Assembly: GCA_009773765.1 (NCBI GenBank)
Contig: WTWZ01000010.1
Coordinates: 33,088 to 97,087, forward strand
Direction of reading: 5' to 3'
From: Prolixibacteraceae bacterium
Lineage (GTDB): Bacteria; Bacteroidota; Bacteroidia; Bacteroidales; Prolixibacteraceae
DNA: 64,000 nt
The position numbers and the translations under genes are program-made. Each line of letters begins with the position of its first letter. Position 1 is the stretch's first letter. Positions 62,701 to 64,000 of this stretch are shown here, piece after piece. The notes below the pieces were generated by a model. It saw nothing but the letters and a program-made list of their open reading frames with translations, had not been told where the DNA came from and made no database searches.

Positions 62701-64000
62701 ATATTGAACATATCGAATTCTGGTTAATGGACCCGTTTGTTTACGACACATTGGGCATGCATAAAGGCGGCGATTTATATTTTAACCTCGGCGATATCTC
62801 GGAAGATGTTTTAAAAGACTCGCGAAAAACATTTGAAAACGGGTTTCCTTCTGATGGGTCATTAAGAGATGTTGACACAACAGTTTGGGGAAGGGTCTCA
62901 AAATTACAGTCGCTGGTCAACGCGTTCGATAACGACCCCAGCTCAAGGGTTTATCAGGATGTTGGTTTCGACGGATTGAATGATGATGACGAACAAAAAC
63001 ATTTCGACCAGTACCTGAAAGAATTAAATTCAAAACTAAACCAGGAAGTTTTTAACCAGTTTGCTGCCGATCCCGCCGCCGATAACTACCATTATTACAG
63101 GGGATCAGATTACGACGACCAGCAACTTGATATTTTGGAGCGGTATAAAAAATACAATGGCCCCGATAAAAACTCTCCAACTACCGAAATGTCGCCCGAA
63201 AGTTATCCTACTTCTGCGTCCACCATTCCCGATGTTGAAGATATTAATGGCGATAACACATTAAACGAATATGAACGGTATTACCAGTATAAAATCAGTA
63301 TCCGCGAAAGCGATATGGTAATGGGGCAAAACCATATTAACGATATCAAAAAAAGCCGCGTTCAGTTAAAGAACGGGCAAATTGCCGAGATTAAATGGTA
63401 CCAGTTTAAAGTACCAATCCGGGATCCGGACAAAGTAATCGGAAATATCAGCGATTTTAAATCTATCCGGTTTTTAAGGATGTTTATGCGCGGATTTCAG
63501 GACTCCACTATTTTGCGTTTTGCCGAACTCGATTTGGTAAGGGCCGACTGGCGTAATTATACCCGTCACATTGGCGGCCCCGATGCCAGTTCGCCAAATG
63601 CCAGTTTCAATGTTTCGGCTGTCAGCATCGAAGAAAACGGTAGCCGTGAGCCCATAAATTACATTCTGCCCCCCGGGATTTCGAGGGTAATCGATCCGGC
63701 AAACCCGCAATTGATGCAGTTAAACGAACAATCGATGGTGCTGAAGGTTACCGGGCTTGAACAAGGCGATGCACGTGCAGCATACAAATCGATTTATATG
63801 GATTTCAGAAGATATCAGCAATTAAAACTTGAAGTTCATGCCGAACAAATTGAGGATTATCCGCTAAAGGACAACGAACTGTACTTTTTTGTCCGTTTGG
63901 GCTCCGACTACAACTTCAATTATTACGAATATGAATTACCGCTCAAATTAACCCCATTTGGCCGATACAACGGCGATATTGAAAGCGACCGTTATATTGT
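59718..64000 (+). CDS. sprA: SprA/Sov, T9SS outer-membrane translocon (partial)
   Basis: The frame begins at ATG 59718 (MELGRSLNKIYFFLLLTFLL) and stays open to the window edge, 1,427 codons. Residues after the signal peptide match SprA/Sov: YEVEYDPVTGQYVFYEKVG, LSYL-type MSLEDYIDYDFEKSI, SVSLPLNGSLITGASNLFG and DNDPSSRVYQDVGFDGL. Full-length SprA is ~2,300-2,500 residues and forms the 36-strand barrel through which T9SS cargo leaves the cell. Its ruvA-sprA order and the PorW gene at 5.5-9.2 kb support a working T9SS in this organism. The C-terminal half is outside the window. Confidence 0.93.
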   Translation, partial: MELGRSLNKIYFFLLLTFLLILAKPGKAVNNGEMSAVFHQQAQDTIDTDTIGPLPFPFKDQPAFGYSKTDSIKLFLNKPGNIKYEVEYDPVTGQYVFYEKVGTLNYRLPQTMSLEDYIDYDFEKSIKSYWRERAQIQSEDQKRSLIPELTIGGEAFNRIFGGNTINIQPQGYVEVSFGYQMNATENPSIPERLRKVPTFDFDQKIQMNVMGQIGTKMNMRVNYNTEASFDYENKMNLEYTGEEDEIIKRIEAGNVSLPLNGSLITGASNLFGIKSELQFGKLTLTTIFSQQKGESQMVETEGGAQITNFEISAENYDANRHFFLSHYFRDNYDKWLQNTAVPLTPISINKIEVWVTNKSNNFTEARNILALQDLGEHDPNIYNQLPQFQATKGLPYPQNIYPFNDANGLYYEMANTYADIRYVQNITSVMSQFGNEFVGGRDFEKIEQARKLSPSEFSVNTRLGYISINSALNTDEILAVAFNYTSNGATYQVGEFSTDGVTAPQTLILKLLKGTNLTPKLPTWKLMMKNVYNLNAYQLTSDEFRLNVVYQNDSTGTLINYIPAGRINGHILLEVMNLDKLNKQLDPYKDGLFDYIEGITVQSNNGRIIFPVLEPFGKHLADSLQDPVLIEKYTFQSLYDSTKTYAEQDAERNKFKLVGSYKGASSSEIMLNTLNLTQGSVKVTAGGRQLVENIDYTVDYSLGRVKVINQALLEAGTPIQVSTESEDMFSMQRKTLMGAYANYAFSDNFNIGGTALYAYERPLTKKVNYGSDPVSNLMIGMDARYSTESMLLTKAVDALPFYTTKTPSSINFEAEIARLIPGLSRQISEAGTVYVDDFEGTKTSISLKARQAWVLASTPQFQDDLFPEGGLTNQLDYGMNRAKLAWYMVDPLFLRNNSLTPTYIKNDLDMQSDHFMREIFEKEIFPAKESPVGQPTNIPVLDLAFYPKERGPYNFDAGKSSLAAGINPDGTLRSPETRWGGIMRKIETSDFENSNIEHIEFWLMDPFVYDTLGMHKGGDLYFNLGDISEDVLKDSRKTFENGFPSDGSLRDVDTTVWGRVSKLQSLVNAFDNDPSSRVYQDVGFDGLNDDDEQKHFDQYLKELNSKLNQEVFNQFAADPAADNYHYYRGSDYDDQQLDILERYKKYNGPDKNSPTTEMSPESYPTSASTIPDVEDINGDNTLNEYERYYQYKISIRESDMVMGQNHINDIKKSRVQLKNGQIAEIKWYQFKVPIRDPDKVIGNISDFKSIRFLRMFMRGFQDSTILRFAELDLVRADWRNYTRHIGGPDASSPNASFNVSAVSIEENGSREPINYILPPGISRVIDPANPQLMQLNEQSMVLKVTGLEQGDARAAYKSIYMDFRRYQQLKLEVHAEQIEDYPLKDNELYFFVRLGSDYNFNYYEYELPLKLTPFGRYNGDIESDRYI

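Overview
The window looks like a chromosomal segment of a Bacteroidota bacterium, most likely Bacteroidales/Marinilabiliales (Prolixibacteraceae-like). The placement rests on type IX secretion genes (PorW/SprE-like, SprA), a secreted protein with a C-terminal T9SS sorting domain, TolB/TPR-AraC regulators, GH78 and GH30 glycosidases, a Bacteroidota-type Mrp ATPase, weak Shine-Dalgarno use and moderate GC. MqnC (futalosine menaquinone pathway) together with a Hyb/Nrf-type membrane redox cluster and a haem-motif kinase suggests menaquinone-based, anaerobic or facultative respiration. This placement is an inference from gene content; no search was run.

Layout. 1-12.1 kb: start of a Ppx/GppA gene, a GH78 rhamnosidase, a TPR protein, a DUF2459 protein, a beta-barrel protein, PorW/SprE, Mrp, then a frameshifted tyrosine integrase next to tRNA-Asn. 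12.7-19.7 kb: a DUF4369-like protein without its usual thioredoxin half, then a plus-strand gene run: beta-helix protein, Cox2-type cytochrome c lipoprotein, Omp85-like barrel, a CuA-like cupredoxin fused to a NosR/NapH-like polyferredoxin, and a VCBS-repeat protein. 19.7-25.3 kb: a large TPR protein, a decayed gene, a DUF4143 ATPase preceded by 33-bp repeats, and a HipB-HipS-HipT type toxin-antitoxin operon with two matched operators. 25.4-33.2 kb: a frameshifted GarR-like reductase, a propeller-like protein, a GntP permease, a steroid-reductase-like membrane protein, a GH30 glycosidase and a divergent, frameshifted AraC-TPR regulator. 33.8-37.3 kb: a T9SS cargo protein, then a MntA/HepT toxin-antitoxin pair lying between a 3' relic of an archaemetzincin gene and the intact gene.

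37.3-45.3 kb holds the most unusual locus: a sigma-54 response regulator and a sensor kinase with periplasmic haem-binding motifs, followed upstream by an operon coding for a PstS-like domain fused to a membrane-anchored GcvH-like domain, a HybA-like ferredoxin subunit, a HybB/NrfD-like membrane subunit and a second GcvH-like protein. Both GcvH-like domains have Gly where the lipoyl Lys should be, and they share a C-terminal motif. A good sigma-54 promoter lies before the first gene, so the adjacent two-component system probably controls the operon. No catalytic molybdenum or hydrogenase subunit is present.

45.4-64 kb is mostly housekeeping: a ROK kinase, YidD, a Zn/Mn-type ABC transporter operon ending in a 59-residue CxxC-rich protein, a sigma/anti-sigma-like pair, branched-chain aminotransferase, DUF2797, small unknowns, MqnC, leucyl aminopeptidase, PdxA, RuvA and the first 1,427 codons of SprA. 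Several single-base frameshifts (integrase, GarR, AraC-TPR regulator) could be real decay or assembly errors and need read-level checking.
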